Shown: positions 17,396 through 26,765, counted from the first letter of the stretch. The stretch is DNA of 64,000 bases from an uncultured Lachnospiraceae bacterium (GCA_900317555.1 ONHF01000006.1:1-64000), one strand, 5' to 3'. The notes: generated by a model not told the origin, from the sequence alone. Program-made: numbers and translations.

Positions 17396-18205
17396 ATGAA
17401 AAAATTTTATGCAGCTCCGATTTCCGCAGATGATTTGTCAGCCAGAATTGAATACATCAGAAAGGTGTTGAAAGAGAAATCGTGTACCTGTGAGAAAGTT
17501 ACAGATCAACACCTGATTGTCCTCAACAAGACGCATCCCCAATATTATGTCAGGGAAGAGGGAAGCAGTCACAGGCAGTATATTCCGAAAAGAAACATTC
17601 AGCATGCCGTGCAGCTGGCACAGGAAGAATATGACAGGCAAATCATCCGGAATCTTCAAAGTGAACTGAGAGCATTACTGCGCCTGCAGCAACACTACGC
17701 AGCAGGTACGGCAGAACAGCTTTTTGAAAATCTGGGCGCCGGGAGGATGGCAATTGTGCACCCGCTGATACAAACGGATGAAGACTATGTGAAGTGCTGG
17801 TTGGAGCAGAAATATCCTTCGAAAGGATTTTCCGATGATGCGCCTGTACTTATTACTGACCGGGGAGAACGCGTCAGGTCCAAGTCCGAGGTAATTATCG
17901 CAAATACGCTGAACAGGATGGGAAAGCCATATTTGTATGAGCGTCCGCTGAAACTGTCCGGATATGAGAAATATCTGTATCCGGATTTTACGGTACTGAA
18001 TATAAAGAAACGCTGCGAGGTACTGATTGAACATTTCGGAAAGATGGATGATCCCGGATATGCGGAGAATTGTCTGCGTAAGATTCGCCTTTACGAACAA
18101 AACGGCTATTTTCAAGGGGATAGAATCCTTTTTACATTTGAATCGCTGGAGAATCCCCTGGATATCCGGAATCTTCAGAAAATGATCGGGCACTTTCTGG
18201 AATAA
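17396..18205 (+). CDS. PD-(D/E)XK nuclease-like protein, function unknown
   Basis: A 269-residue soluble protein. The N-terminal half (about 1-110) is charged and helical. The C-terminal half resembles a PD-(D/E)XK nuclease core: a glutamate in RSKSEVIIANTL (about 163-174), YPDF at about 199-202, then CEVLIEHFG about ten residues later, with a helix following. This arrangement is common in restriction, phage and repair nucleases. Codon use is more AT-rich than in neighbouring genes, and the gene stands alone with its own promoter and leader, which suggests horizontal gain. It could be a defence or repair nuclease; no partner gene lies beside it. Confidence 0.7.
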   Translation: MKKFYAAPISADDLSARIEYIRKVLKEKSCTCEKVTDQHLIVLNKTHPQYYVREEGSSHRQYIPKRNIQHAVQLAQEEYDRQIIRNLQSELRALLRLQQHYAAGTAEQLFENLGAGRMAIVHPLIQTDEDYVKCWLEQKYPSKGFSDDAPVLITDRGERVRSKSEVIIANTLNRMGKPYLYERPLKLSGYEKYLYPDFTVLNIKKRCEVLIEHFGKMDDPGYAENCLRKIRLYEQNGYFQGDRILFTFESLENPLDIRNLQKMIGHFLE

Positions 18206-18235
18206 GTGTTCGCCGCAGCGTTTCCCTTAATTCCT

Positions 18236-18264
18236 TTGCGCGGTTCCCCAAGCTGCGTTAGAAT
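18236..18264 (+). promoter_or_regulatory. Promoter of rarA, giving a nearly leaderless transcript
   Basis: TTGCGC (18236-18241) and TAGAAT (18259-18264) are 17 bp apart. The expected start near 18271 is only about three bases before the ATG, and no ribosome site is visible. Confidence 0.55.
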
Positions 18265-18273
18265 AATCATATT

Positions 18274-19647
18274 ATGGATCTATTTGAATACATGAATCAG
18301 CAGAATAAAGAAAAGGAAGCTCCTCTCGCCGCACGCCTCCGCCCGCGAACGCTTGAGGAAGTTGTCGGACAGAAGGACATCATCGGCAAGGGAAAACTTC
18401 TGTACCGCGCGATCAAGGCGGACAAACTGGGCAGCATTATTTTCTACGGGCCGCCCGGCACCGGCAAAACAACGCTCGCCATGGTCATCGCCGGAACAAC
18501 CAGAAGCGACTTTAAGCAGATCAACGCGACCAGCGCCGGCAAGAAAGACATGGAAGACGTCATAGCTTCCGCAAAAGCTCTGCGCGGTGGCTATGGCCGG
18601 AGGACAATCCTTTTTATCGACGAGATCCACCGCTTCAACAAAGGGCAGCAGGACTATCTGCTGCCTTTCGTCGAAGACGGCACCATCACGCTGATCGGTG
18701 CGACGACGGAAAACCCGTACTTTGAGGTGAACAGCGCGCTGATCTCGAGATCCATGGTTTTCGAGCTGCATCCGCTTTCGCAGGAAGACGTGAAAAAGCT
18801 GATTGAGCGGGCTGTTTATGACAAGGACCGGGGCATGGGCGCTTACAACGCGGTTATTGACGAAGACGCGGAAGAACTGCTTGCGGATATCGCTGGCGGC
18901 GACGCGAGGCATGCGCTGAATGCTGTGGAACTTGCTGTTTTGACGACGGACAGGGGGAGCGACGGGAAGATTCACATCACCCGTGAAGTGGCGCAGGAGT
19001 GCATCCAGAAACGGGTTGCAAGATACGATAAAAAAGGTGATAATCACTACGATACGATCTCGGCATTTATCAAGAGTATGCGCGGCTCGGACCCGGACGC
19101 GGCGGTCTATTACCTTGCACGGATGATCGAGGCAGGAGAGGATCCGAAGTTTATCGCGCGGAGAATCATGATCTGTGCTTCGGAGGATGTCGGAAACGCG
19201 GACCCGAATGCGCTTCGTGTCGCTGTCGCAGCTTCACTTGCAGCGGAGAGAATCGGATGGCCGGAGTCGCAGATTATCCTGTCGCAGGCATGTGAGTATG
19301 TCGCGACGGCGCCGAAGTCCAATACCGCGGACGCTTCCATTACGGCAGCGAGGGCACTCGTTCAGAAGACCGGCAGTCTGCCGATTCCTTCCTATCTGCA
19401 GGACGCGCATTACACGCATGCGCAGGACCTTGGCAGAGGCGTAGGGTATCAGTACGCGCATCTGTATGAAGACCATTATTCCGGGCAGCAATATCTGCCG
19501 GACGAGATACGAAATGTTTCCCTGTATGCGCCCTCGGAGAACGGATATGAGAAGAATATCCGCGCCCGCATGGCGGCACTGACCGGAGACGATAAATATA
19601 CGAAACCACAGGAACTGTTAAAGAGAAAAGACGCGAATCAGGAATGA
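18274..19647 (+). CDS. rarA: Replication-associated recombination protein A (AAA+ ATPase)
   Basis: A 457-residue AAA+ ATPase of the RarA/MgsA/WRNIP1 family that acts at stalled replication forks. [11 protein letters not shown] opens the domain, Walker A is GPPGTGKTT (about 59-67), Walker B is [15 protein letters not shown], sensor 1 lies in LIGATTENP, and the C-terminal tetramerisation part is complete. Length is normal for the family. The start has no ribosome site; a promoter a few bases upstream suggests leaderless translation. Confidence 0.95.
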   Translation: MDLFEYMNQQNKEKEAPLAARLRPRTLEEVVGQKDIIGKGKLLYRAIKADKLGSIIFYGPPGTGKTTLAMVIAGTTRSDFKQINATSAGKKDMEDVIASAKALRGGYGRRTILFIDEIHRFNKGQQDYLLPFVEDGTITLIGATTENPYFEVNSALISRSMVFELHPLSQEDVKKLIERAVYDKDRGMGAYNAVIDEDAEELLADIAGGDARHALNAVELAVLTTDRGSDGKIHITREVAQECIQKRVARYDKKGDNHYDTISAFIKSMRGSDPDAAVYYLARMIEAGEDPKFIARRIMICASEDVGNADPNALRVAVAASLAAERIGWPESQIILSQACEYVATAPKSNTADASITAARALVQKTGSLPIPSYLQDAHYTHAQDLGRGVGYQYAHLYEDHYSGQQYLPDEIRNVSLYAPSENGYEKNIRARMAALTGDDKYTKPQELLKRKDANQE

Positions 19648-19669
19648 GCACGCAGAGAGGAGCTTGAAC

Positions 19670-20842
19670 ATGGAAACAAATGCGGAAAAGGCAATTCGCC
19701 TTCACAAGGAGTGGAAGGGCAAAATCAGTACCGAACCCAAGTGCGAGGTGAAGACAAGAGAGGATCTTGCGCTTGCCTATACGCCCGGCGTTGCCGAGCC
19801 GTGCAAGGTGATTCACGAAGACGTAAAGGAAGCTTATACCTATACGCTCAAGCAGAATACTATTGCGGTTGTTTCCGACGGTTCCGCGGTTCTTGGCCTT
19901 GGCAATATCGGCCCGGAGGCAGCGATGCCGGTTATGGAAGGCAAGTGTGCTCTGTTCAAGGCTTTTGGCGGCGTCAATGCTTTCCCGATCTGCCTGAATA
20001 CACAGGACACGGACGAAATCGTGGAGACAGTCAAGCGCCTCGAGCCTACGTTCGGCGGTATCAATCTGGAGGATATTTCCGCGCCGCGCTGTTTTGAAAT
20101 CGAGCGGCGGCTCAAGGAAACCATGAATATTCCGGTTTTTCATGACGACCAGCACGGAACAGCGATCATTGTTCTTGCCGGGACCATCAACGCGCTCAAG
20201 CTGACCGGCAAAAAGAAGGAAGACTGCAGAGTTGTTGTCAACGGCTCCGGTGCTGCGGGCATCGCGATCGCGAAGCTGATGCTGCTGTACGGCTTCCGGC
20301 ATCTGATTCTGTGTGATTCGAAGGGAATTGTCTCGAAGGACCGCACCGGCCTTAACTGGATCAAAAAAGAAATGCTGGAAGTGACGAATGAGGATAACAA
20401 GTCCGGCACACTCGCGGACGCGCTTGTCGGAGCAGACATCTTTATCGGTGTTTCGGCACCGGGCATCGTGACCGAAGAGATGGTCAGATCCATGAATAAG
20501 GATGCGGTGATCTTCGCGATGGCAAATCCGGTACCTGAAATTATGCCGGACCTTGCGAAGAAAGCCGGTGCGCGCGTCATCGGAACCGGACGCTCGGATT
20601 TCCCGAATCAGGTCAACAACGTGCTTGTTTTTCCGGGAATTTTCAAGGGAGCGCTCGAAGGCAAGGCACGTCAGATCACCGAGGATATGAAGCTGACCGC
20701 CGCGAGGGCACTCGCTTCTCTTGTTTCCGACGAGGAACTGAGCGAAGACTTTATCCTGCCCGAGGCGTTTGATCCGCGGGTAGCCGATGTGGTTTCCGAA
20801 GCGGTACGGGAGAATATTCAGCCGGACAACAAACTTTTCTGA
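19670..20842 (+). CDS. NAD(P)-dependent malic enzyme
   Basis: A 390-residue enzyme that converts malate to pyruvate and CO2 and reduces NAD(P). LAYTPGVAEPCK holds the catalytic tyrosine, FHDDQHGTAIIV holds the metal-binding aspartates, and GSGAAGIAIAKL is the dinucleotide-binding loop. It is the short bacterial form without a phosphotransacetylase extension. The ATG at 19670 has GAGGAG seven bases upstream; an in-frame TTG six bases earlier is less likely. Coenzyme preference cannot be read. Confidence 0.93.
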   Translation: METNAEKAIRLHKEWKGKISTEPKCEVKTREDLALAYTPGVAEPCKVIHEDVKEAYTYTLKQNTIAVVSDGSAVLGLGNIGPEAAMPVMEGKCALFKAFGGVNAFPICLNTQDTDEIVETVKRLEPTFGGINLEDISAPRCFEIERRLKETMNIPVFHDDQHGTAIIVLAGTINALKLTGKKKEDCRVVVNGSGAAGIAIAKLMLLYGFRHLILCDSKGIVSKDRTGLNWIKKEMLEVTNEDNKSGTLADALVGADIFIGVSAPGIVTEEMVRSMNKDAVIFAMANPVPEIMPDLAKKAGARVIGTGRSDFPNQVNNVLVFPGIFKGALEGKARQITEDMKLTAARALASLVSDEELSEDFILPEAFDPRVADVVSEAVRENIQPDNKLF

Positions 20843-20858
20843 TCTCCGGCGCATTTTT

Positions 20859-21377
20859 ATGGAAGCGTACGCAATTTATAAGTTGATAATTTTGTACATG
20901 CTCGACAGGGCGGGGGATCAGCTGGCGATGCCCCAGATTTCAAACTTTCTTTTTGAAACGGGGTACGCGACGTTTACTTCTTTGTCAAAGACGTTCGAGG
21001 AAATTAACGCCGACGGCTTCGTTGAAGAGCATGTGATCGGGGACACGACGTATCTTCGGATTACCGAAGAAGGAGAGCAGACGCTCAAATTCTTTTCCAG
21101 CAGTCTCTCGCAGGAAATCAAGGAGCAGGTTCGTGAATTTCTGCGGGAAAACAGCCAGAGCATCCGCAACGACAACGATGTGACCGGAGAGTATTTCCGA
21201 TCCACGTACGGTGGCTTTACGGCAAGACTGACTGTCCGCGAAGAGGCCAATCCGGTCATGGAAATCAACATGGCTGTGCCGGATGAGGCGACAGCGGTTC
21301 AGGTGATCCGCAACTGGAAGGAAATGAGTCCGGAGATCTATGCGTACCTGATCCGTTCACTCTGGAAAACAAATTAG
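20859..21377 (+). CDS. DUF4364 family protein
   Basis: A 172-residue protein of a family common in Clostridia. The first half looks like a winged-helix DNA-binding fold (LIILYMLDRAGDQLAMPQIS, then a TYLRITEEGEQTL wing). The rest is a small alpha/beta domain. Family function is not established; a transcriptional or regulatory role is inferred from the fold. The start is the ATG at 20859, 16 bp after the malic enzyme stop, without a clear ribosome site. Confidence 0.85.
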   Translation: MEAYAIYKLIILYMLDRAGDQLAMPQISNFLFETGYATFTSLSKTFEEINADGFVEEHVIGDTTYLRITEEGEQTLKFFSSSLSQEIKEQVREFLRENSQSIRNDNDVTGEYFRSTYGGFTARLTVREEANPVMEINMAVPDEATAVQVIRNWKEMSPEIYAYLIRSLWKTN

Positions 21378-21403
21378 GGAAGTTTCCGCGAATTGGCACA
21401 AAT

Positions 21404-22936
21404 ATGAAGAGATTTGCTACGGTCAGATTCTGGCACAGGGCGGCAGTTGGTTTGCTACTGATAAATCTGCTGCCGCTTTTCGTAATATCTTTGTATGCGC
21501 GTATGTGCGCGAATGATTACGCGTACGCGATACTGGTCCGCAAGGCAATCAAGGGCGGACATGGACCTGGGGGCTATTTCGCGGCACTTGCGCGGCAGGT
21601 CTTGCACAGTTACAAAACGTGGCAGGGAAGTTACGCCGCGGCTTTCTTTTCGACACTGGTACCGGGCGCCTTTCATCCGAAAGCCTATGCGCTGACAGGC
21701 ATCTGCATGACAGGGCTGCTTGTGCTGTCCGTCTTTGTTTTTTTCCGGAGCATTTCTCGCGGCGCACGGGCCCTCATGGCTGCAGACATTGCAGCTGTTG
21801 TCACATCTCTCTTGCTCATCGAATGCATGCCGCGGGCACTGGACGCGTTTTTCTGGTGGAACGGTGCGGCAAATTACACGGTTTTCTTTATTCTGGAAAT
21901 GCTGGAAGCTGCCATCTTTATGAAACTGCTGCGCTCTGGCTCCTGCAGCAATCTTCTGACTGCGCTCTGCTGTATCCTTGCCTTTCTGATCAGCGGCGGA
22001 AATTACGTTCCGTCCCTTGTCGGCGCGGAGTGCGCGCTGCTTTGCCTTATCATGTATGCGGCTCGTTTTCGTAAATTTCCCATGCGGCTATTCCTTGTAA
22101 ACATCTTTTCCCTGTCGGGGCTCGCTCTCAGTATTTTTTCACCGGGGAATGCCGTCCGCATGGCGACGGACATGCATACACAGGCAGCCACTACGCCGCA
22201 GGCTCTCTTCGCGCTGATCTTTCGCTGTCTGCAGCTGGCTGCGGGTGCAATACAGGGCAGCGTTCAGCTTTTTCTGATCCTTGGCCTTGTCTTTTTACTG
22301 CCCTTCCTGTGGCTGCTCAGTGAAACTCCGGAGCCGCCGGCTGCCGCACAGGCTTTCGGAGCAAAAGTGCCTGTCGTACTTGCTGCAGGAACTGCTTTTC
22401 TTCTTTATGCGTCTTCGTTCGCGCCGACGGTTTTTGTGGACGGTACGGAAGGCCCGGTACGGACGATGAATTACCGCCATATGCTGCTGATCGTGCTGCT
22501 TGTTCTTCTCGAGGCCCATATTGTCCGGCGGGTCCGCTGCCTTTTACAGAACGCAATGGGAGAGAAGCTGCAGAGTCTGGAACATGCTGCTCTTATGGAT
22601 GCGCCAGGGTATTTCGGCTCGATCGTTCTCATCTTTGCAGTCTGCTGCCTGTACTATATCGTGCCCACACAGAACCGTACGATCATTCCATCCATTGCGG
22701 CCGCAAGATCTGTTCTGATCGGAGAGGCACCCGCGTACGCGGAAGAGATGGATGAGAGAGAATCCGTTCTTACGGCTGCAGGAGAGGGCGCGGATGTTGT
22801 GGTTACACTGCCGCAGGATCGTCCCGGCCTCCTGTACAGTATCAGTCTGGACATCACACAGGATGAAAACGGCTGGCTTGACAAGTCGGTCGCGGAATAT
22901 TACGGACTTCATACCGTGCAGGCGTCGGAACAGTAA
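21404..22936 (+). CDS. Multi-pass membrane protein, DUF6056-like
   Basis: A 510-residue integral membrane protein with about 11 hydrophobic segments and a short extracytoplasmic tail. CANDYAYAILVR near residue 30 and FFWWNGAANYTV near 150 fit the DUF6056 group of surface-polysaccharide-type membrane proteins. The early Asp in a loop after the first helix resembles GT-C transferases. The specific function is unknown. It follows DUF4364 by 26 bp. Confidence 0.65.
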   Translation: MKRFATVRFWHRAAVGLLLINLLPLFVISLYARMCANDYAYAILVRKAIKGGHGPGGYFAALARQVLHSYKTWQGSYAAAFFSTLVPGAFHPKAYALTGICMTGLLVLSVFVFFRSISRGARALMAADIAAVVTSLLLIECMPRALDAFFWWNGAANYTVFFILEMLEAAIFMKLLRSGSCSNLLTALCCILAFLISGGNYVPSLVGAECALLCLIMYAARFRKFPMRLFLVNIFSLSGLALSIFSPGNAVRMATDMHTQAATTPQALFALIFRCLQLAAGAIQGSVQLFLILGLVFLLPFLWLLSETPEPPAAAQAFGAKVPVVLAAGTAFLLYASSFAPTVFVDGTEGPVRTMNYRHMLLIVLLVLLEAHIVRRVRCLLQNAMGEKLQSLEHAALMDAPGYFGSIVLIFAVCCLYYIVPTQNRTIIPSIAAARSVLIGEAPAYAEEMDERESVLTAAGEGADVVVTLPQDRPGLLYSISLDITQDENGWLDKSVAEYYGLHTVQASEQ

Positions 22937-23011
22937 AGAGCGGGTTCCGCCGCCCCGCGGATCCTGTACAATCTGCCGCAGGGCTTGCTATTGCGGAATT
23001 TCAGGGCGATA

Positions 23012-23040
23012 TTGCATATTTACTTTGCCTGTCCTATAAT
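23012..23040 (+). promoter_or_regulatory. rho: Promoter of rho
   Basis: TTGCAT (23012-23017) and TATAAT (23035-23040) with a 17-bp spacer. The leader of about 180 bases is AT-rich and contains a 9-bp hairpin at 23176-23196 (ACAGTC arm with GACTGT). Rho is known to control its own leader in some bacteria; whether it does so here is not shown. Confidence 0.75.
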
Positions 23041-23228
23041 CGTGTTAAGTAAATATCAGACGGCACATTGCATCCATGTCCTTCATGCAATTCAGCATCT
23101 AATTCACGGTTTTCATGGTTTTAATTTCGATTTTTAATTTCGGCTTTATTCCGATATCTCATCCGGTATGAAGTGACAGTCTGCGGAGCGGACTGTTTAG
23201 GCTATTCAGACATCCATAAGAGGAATTT

Positions 23229-24908
23229 ATGACACAGGAAATGTATGAGTCACTCGCAATGACAGATCTTCGCGCGATCGCGAAGCAGCGCGGGCTGAAG
23301 GTTGCCGCGCGCGCGAAGAAGGCGGAGCTGATCGGGCAGATGATGAAGCTCGATATGGAAGAGGCGCGAGCCGCTGCAGCAGGCAGCAGCGAGGCGGCTG
23401 CTCCGGTATTGCAGGAACAGGAAAAACCTGTCCCCGAAAAGGCAGCTCCCGCGGCGGAGACCGAGGAAAGACCTGCCGAGCGGGCTGCCGGTACACCTGC
23501 AAGACAGGGAAGAGGTATCCAGCGGAGAACGTCGGAACGCCGCGCGCCGCGTGCAGCAGCGCAGGAACGCAGCAGAACCGTGCCCGCGCAGGAGCCGGCG
23601 AAAGACACCTACGATGCGGTTGCCGAACAGGAAGCGCGCGAAGAACGACAGGAAAAGGCGCCTGCAGCCCAGAGCAGATACGGTGGATCACAGGAAATTG
23701 ATAACCGTTATCAGAGAAGAGGCCTTGTGCGACCGGACCAGCCGGTGCTGCACAAGGATGAACTGAATAAAGAACTCGACAGCGGAGAAATGGCAAACGG
23801 AATTCTGGAAGTTATGCCGGACGGCTATGGATTCATCCGCTCCGCAAACTATCTGCCCGGCGATAATGATGTCTATGTTGCGCCCAGCCAGATCCGGCGT
23901 TTCAATTTGAAGACCGGCGATATCATCAAGGGCCATATCCGGATCCGGACGCAGGGCGAGAAGTTTTCCGCACTGCTTTTTGTCGATTCCGTCAACGGAA
24001 GAAATCCTGAAGACGCGAAAAGACGCTTTAATTTCGAAGACATGACGCCGATCTTCCCGAACGAGAAGATCCGTCTCGAGACGTACAATTCGACAATCGC
24101 GATGCGCGTTATGGACCTGTTCTGCCCGGTGGGCAAGGGGCAGAGAGGCATGATTGTTTCTCCTCCGAAGGCCGGCAAGACAACGCTTGTCAAGGAAGTC
24201 GCCAAGAGCGTGAAGTTCAACAATCCGGAAATTCACCTGATCATCCTTCTGATTGATGAGCGTCCCGAAGAAGTAACTGATATCAAAGAGGCAATCGCGG
24301 GACCGAATGTCGAAGTCATTTACTCGACCTTTGATGAAACGCCAGAACATCACAAGCGGGTTTCCGAGATGGTCATTGAAAGAGCCAAGCGCCTTGTCGA
24401 GCACAAGCAGGATGTTATGATTCTGCTTGACTCGATCACGAGACTTACAAGAGCTTACAACCTGACAGAGCCTTCGAGCGGCCGCACACTTTCCGGCGGT
24501 CTTGATCCGGCGGCACTGCATATGCCGAAGCGCTTCTTCGGCGCTGCCAGAAATATGCGCGAGGGAGGATCCCTGACAATCCTTGCAACTGCGCTGATTG
24601 AAACCGGCTCCAAGATGGATGATGTTGTCTACGAAGAGTTCAAGGGTACCGGCAACATGGAAATGATCCTGAACAGAAAACTCTCCGAACGCCGGATTTT
24701 CCCTGCCATTGATCTTGCCAAGTCCGGCACGAGAAGAGACGACCTTCTTCTTACGCAGGAGGAGCAGGAGAGCGTCAGCATCCTGCGCAGGGCCCTGATC
24801 GGCGCGCGAGGAGAGGATGCGACGGATCAGGTGCTCGACCTTTTCTCGAAGACAAGGTCGAACAACGAGTTTGTCGCGATGGTCCGGAAGATCCAGTGGT
24901 CTTTCTGA
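23229..24908 (+). CDS. rho: Transcription termination factor Rho with N-terminal insertion
   Basis: A hexameric RNA helicase that ends transcription. Rho_N is at about residues 5-45 (LAMTDLRAIAKQRGLKVAAR). A low-complexity segment rich in Ala, Glu, Arg and Gln follows to about 165. The RNA-binding OB fold (GYGFIRSANYLPGDNDVYV) comes next, then Walker A PPKAGKTTL (about 312-320) and LLIDERPEEVTD. At 559 residues it is about 140 longer than E. coli Rho because of the insertion. Insertions of this kind in Gram-positive Rho proteins can add RNA binding or phase-separating behaviour. GAGGAA precedes the ATG. Confidence 0.96.
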   Translation: MTQEMYESLAMTDLRAIAKQRGLKVAARAKKAELIGQMMKLDMEEARAAAAGSSEAAAPVLQEQEKPVPEKAAPAAETEERPAERAAGTPARQGRGIQRRTSERRAPRAAAQERSRTVPAQEPAKDTYDAVAEQEAREERQEKAPAAQSRYGGSQEIDNRYQRRGLVRPDQPVLHKDELNKELDSGEMANGILEVMPDGYGFIRSANYLPGDNDVYVAPSQIRRFNLKTGDIIKGHIRIRTQGEKFSALLFVDSVNGRNPEDAKRRFNFEDMTPIFPNEKIRLETYNSTIAMRVMDLFCPVGKGQRGMIVSPPKAGKTTLVKEVAKSVKFNNPEIHLIILLIDERPEEVTDIKEAIAGPNVEVIYSTFDETPEHHKRVSEMVIERAKRLVEHKQDVMILLDSITRLTRAYNLTEPSSGRTLSGGLDPAALHMPKRFFGAARNMREGGSLTILATALIETGSKMDDVVYEEFKGTGNMEMILNRKLSERRIFPAIDLAKSGTRRDDLLLTQEEQESVSILRRALIGARGEDATDQVLDLFSKTRSNNEFVAMVRKIQWSF

Positions 24909-24948
24909 ACGCAAATATACAGAAGTCATATCCTATCGTTATAGCAGA

Positions 24949-24975
24949 GGGCTGCCGCAGAGGCAGCCCTTTTTT
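24949..24975 (+). terminator. Terminator of rho
   Basis: GGGCTGCC (24949-24956) pairs with GGCAGCCC (24962-24969), followed by TTTTTT. Confidence 0.88.
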
Positions 24976-25086
24976 CTGTCTGCAGCATGCACAGCTGCTA
25001 TTCGAGGCTATTCAAAATAGTGTACAAAACACATGGAACAATTTAATACATTATTCACAAACTATCTGTTTTGCACAAAATAGATA

Positions 25087-25115
25087 TTGCTATTTCCATG
25101 GACAGGCTGTATATT
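25087..25115 (+). promoter_or_regulatory. Promoter of the maltodextrin transport operon
   Basis: TTGCTA (25087-25092) and TATATT (25110-25115) with a 17-bp spacer. The predicted start is near 25122, directly before the operator. Confidence 0.65.
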
Positions 25116-25123
25116 GGAAACAG

Positions 25124-25143
25124 TTCCGGAAACGGTACCGAGC
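25124..25143. promoter_or_regulatory. LacI-type operator at the malE start site
   Basis: Aligned to the reverse complement of the perfect glgP palindrome, this site matches 16 of 20 positions and holds AACGGTACCG intact. It lies from about +2 to +21 of the malE transcript, a standard place for repression. The candidate regulator is the LacI-family protein at 30219. Confidence 0.65.
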
Positions 25144-25266
25144 ACAGTTAATGCAAAGGTACAGGGTGAAGGGAAAGGCTTCCGGACGGATGCGGACGGC
25201 TTTGCCGGGCATCGGAATTTGTTGAAAACGGTATGGAGATACCGGGAAAAAGGAGAGGAAAGACTT

Positions 25267-26730
25267 ATGAAAAAGAAAGTGTTAAGTGTTGTACTTAGCG
25301 CGGCTATGGCCTCAGCAGTACTGGCAGGCTGCGGCTCCAAGGGCAGTGACACGGCGGCGACCGAAGCCGGCTCTGCAGCAACCGAAGCTGCAACAGCGGC
25401 AGCAACCGAGGCTGCGGCAGCAACGACAGAAGCGGCTGACACGGCTGCAATCAATGGCGGAAGAGTTTATCTTCTGAACTTCAAGCCCGAGACAGATGAG
25501 GCCTGGCAGGAACTGGCTTCCAAGTACAATGATCTTGGCGGCAACGTAACTGTTCTTACAGCTGCGGACGGACAGTACGCTACAACACTCCAGTCTGAAA
25601 TGGCAAAGAGCGAAGCTCCTACCATCTTCAACATCGGCAATGCGAACGACGTTGCGACATGGAAAGATTACCTGTATGACCTCAGCGGCTCCGATCTTTA
25701 CAAGCACGTTTCGGATCACTCTCTGGACATCAAATCGGATGATAAGACCGTTGCGATCGCGAACTGCTATGAAGCATACGGCATCATTTACAACAAGACA
25801 CTGCTTTCCGATTACTGCACACTGGACAACGCGGTTATCAAGAGCCCTGATGACATTAAGGATTTCGATACCCTCAAGAAGGTTGCGGATGATCTGAACA
25901 AGCGTGTGGACGAGATGAACGAGAAGTTCGGCTGCGACCTTCAGGGCGCTTTCGCTTCCGCAGGTCTGGACAGCGGTTCTTCCTGGAGATTCTCCGGACA
26001 CCTTGCAAATATGCCTCTGTACTATGAATTCAAGGATGACGGCCTTACTGATCTGACAGCAGGCGAGCCTGAAATCAAGGGAACATACCTCGACAACTTC
26101 AAGAAAGTCTGGGATATGTATGTACAGGATTCCGGCGCTGATCCCAAGACACTGGCTTCCGGCACATACAATGCCGAGCAGGAACTTGGCATGGAGCAGG
26201 CTGTTTTCTATCAGAACGGTGACTGGGAATTCTCCGCTCTGACAAATCCTGACAACGGCTACCTTGTAAAGGCTGAAGATCTCGATATGATGCCGATCTA
26301 CTTCGGTGTTGATGATGCGAACGAAGGCCTCTGCGTTGGTACCGAGAACCACTGGGCAGTAAACGCAAAGTGCTCGCAGGAAGAGATCGATGCTTCTCTT
26401 GCCTTCCTGAACTGGGTTATCACATCGGATGAAGGCCGTGACGCCATCGTCAACAAGATGGGCCTTTCCGCTCCGTTTGATACATTCACTGGCGACTACG
26501 CTCCGAAGAATGCATTCGGCGCAAAGGCTTCCGAATATATGAACGAAGGAAAGACTTCCGTAGCATGGTCCTTCAACGCTACTCCGAACGTAGATGACTG
26601 GAGAGCAGACGTTGTATCGGCTCTGACCGCTTACACGGACGGCTCCGGCGACTGGGATGCAGTCAAGACAGCATTCGTTGACGGCTGGGCAAAACAGTGG
26701 AAGCTCGCTGAACAGGCTAAGACCGAATAA
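25267..26730 (+). CDS. malE: Maltodextrin-type ABC transporter substrate-binding lipoprotein
   Basis: The extracellular binding subunit, 487 residues. The signal peptide ends in VLAGC with the lipidated cysteine at C22. An Ala/Thr/Glu-rich linker (about 25-62) separates the anchor from the family 1 solute-binding domain. ATG 25267 is chosen because it begins the lipoprotein signal and has GGAGAGGAAAG just upstream. The frame continues 60 codons further upstream but would cover the promoter and operator. Maltodextrin specificity is inferred from malFG-type permeases, malQ and the operator shared with glgP. Confidence 0.9.
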   Translation: MKKKVLSVVLSAAMASAVLAGCGSKGSDTAATEAGSAATEAATAAATEAAAATTEAADTAAINGGRVYLLNFKPETDEAWQELASKYNDLGGNVTVLTAADGQYATTLQSEMAKSEAPTIFNIGNANDVATWKDYLYDLSGSDLYKHVSDHSLDIKSDDKTVAIANCYEAYGIIYNKTLLSDYCTLDNAVIKSPDDIKDFDTLKKVADDLNKRVDEMNEKFGCDLQGAFASAGLDSGSSWRFSGHLANMPLYYEFKDDGLTDLTAGEPEIKGTYLDNFKKVWDMYVQDSGADPKTLASGTYNAEQELGMEQAVFYQNGDWEFSALTNPDNGYLVKAEDLDMMPIYFGVDDANEGLCVGTENHWAVNAKCSQEEIDASLAFLNWVITSDEGRDAIVNKMGLSAPFDTFTGDYAPKNAFGAKASEYMNEGKTSVAWSFNATPNVDDWRADVVSALTAYTDGSGDWDAVKTAFVDGWAKQWKLAEQAKTE

Positions 26731-26765
26731 GCAGGATACAGCTTTCATGATCTGAAGAAATGAAT

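Noticed and set aside
19340-20854. A minus-strand frame of 504 codons over rarA and the malic enzyme
   Set aside because: Antisense to two certain genes, with Arg/His/Cys-rich composition typical of shadow frames.
25111-25135. A catabolite-repression (cre) site before malE
   Set aside because: The segment has some resemblance to the cre consensus but lacks its central CG and symmetry; the LacI-type palindrome explains the sequence better.
24896-25225. A + strand frame of 109 codons between rho and malE
   Set aside because: It runs through the rho terminator, the malE promoter and the operator, and has no ribosome site.
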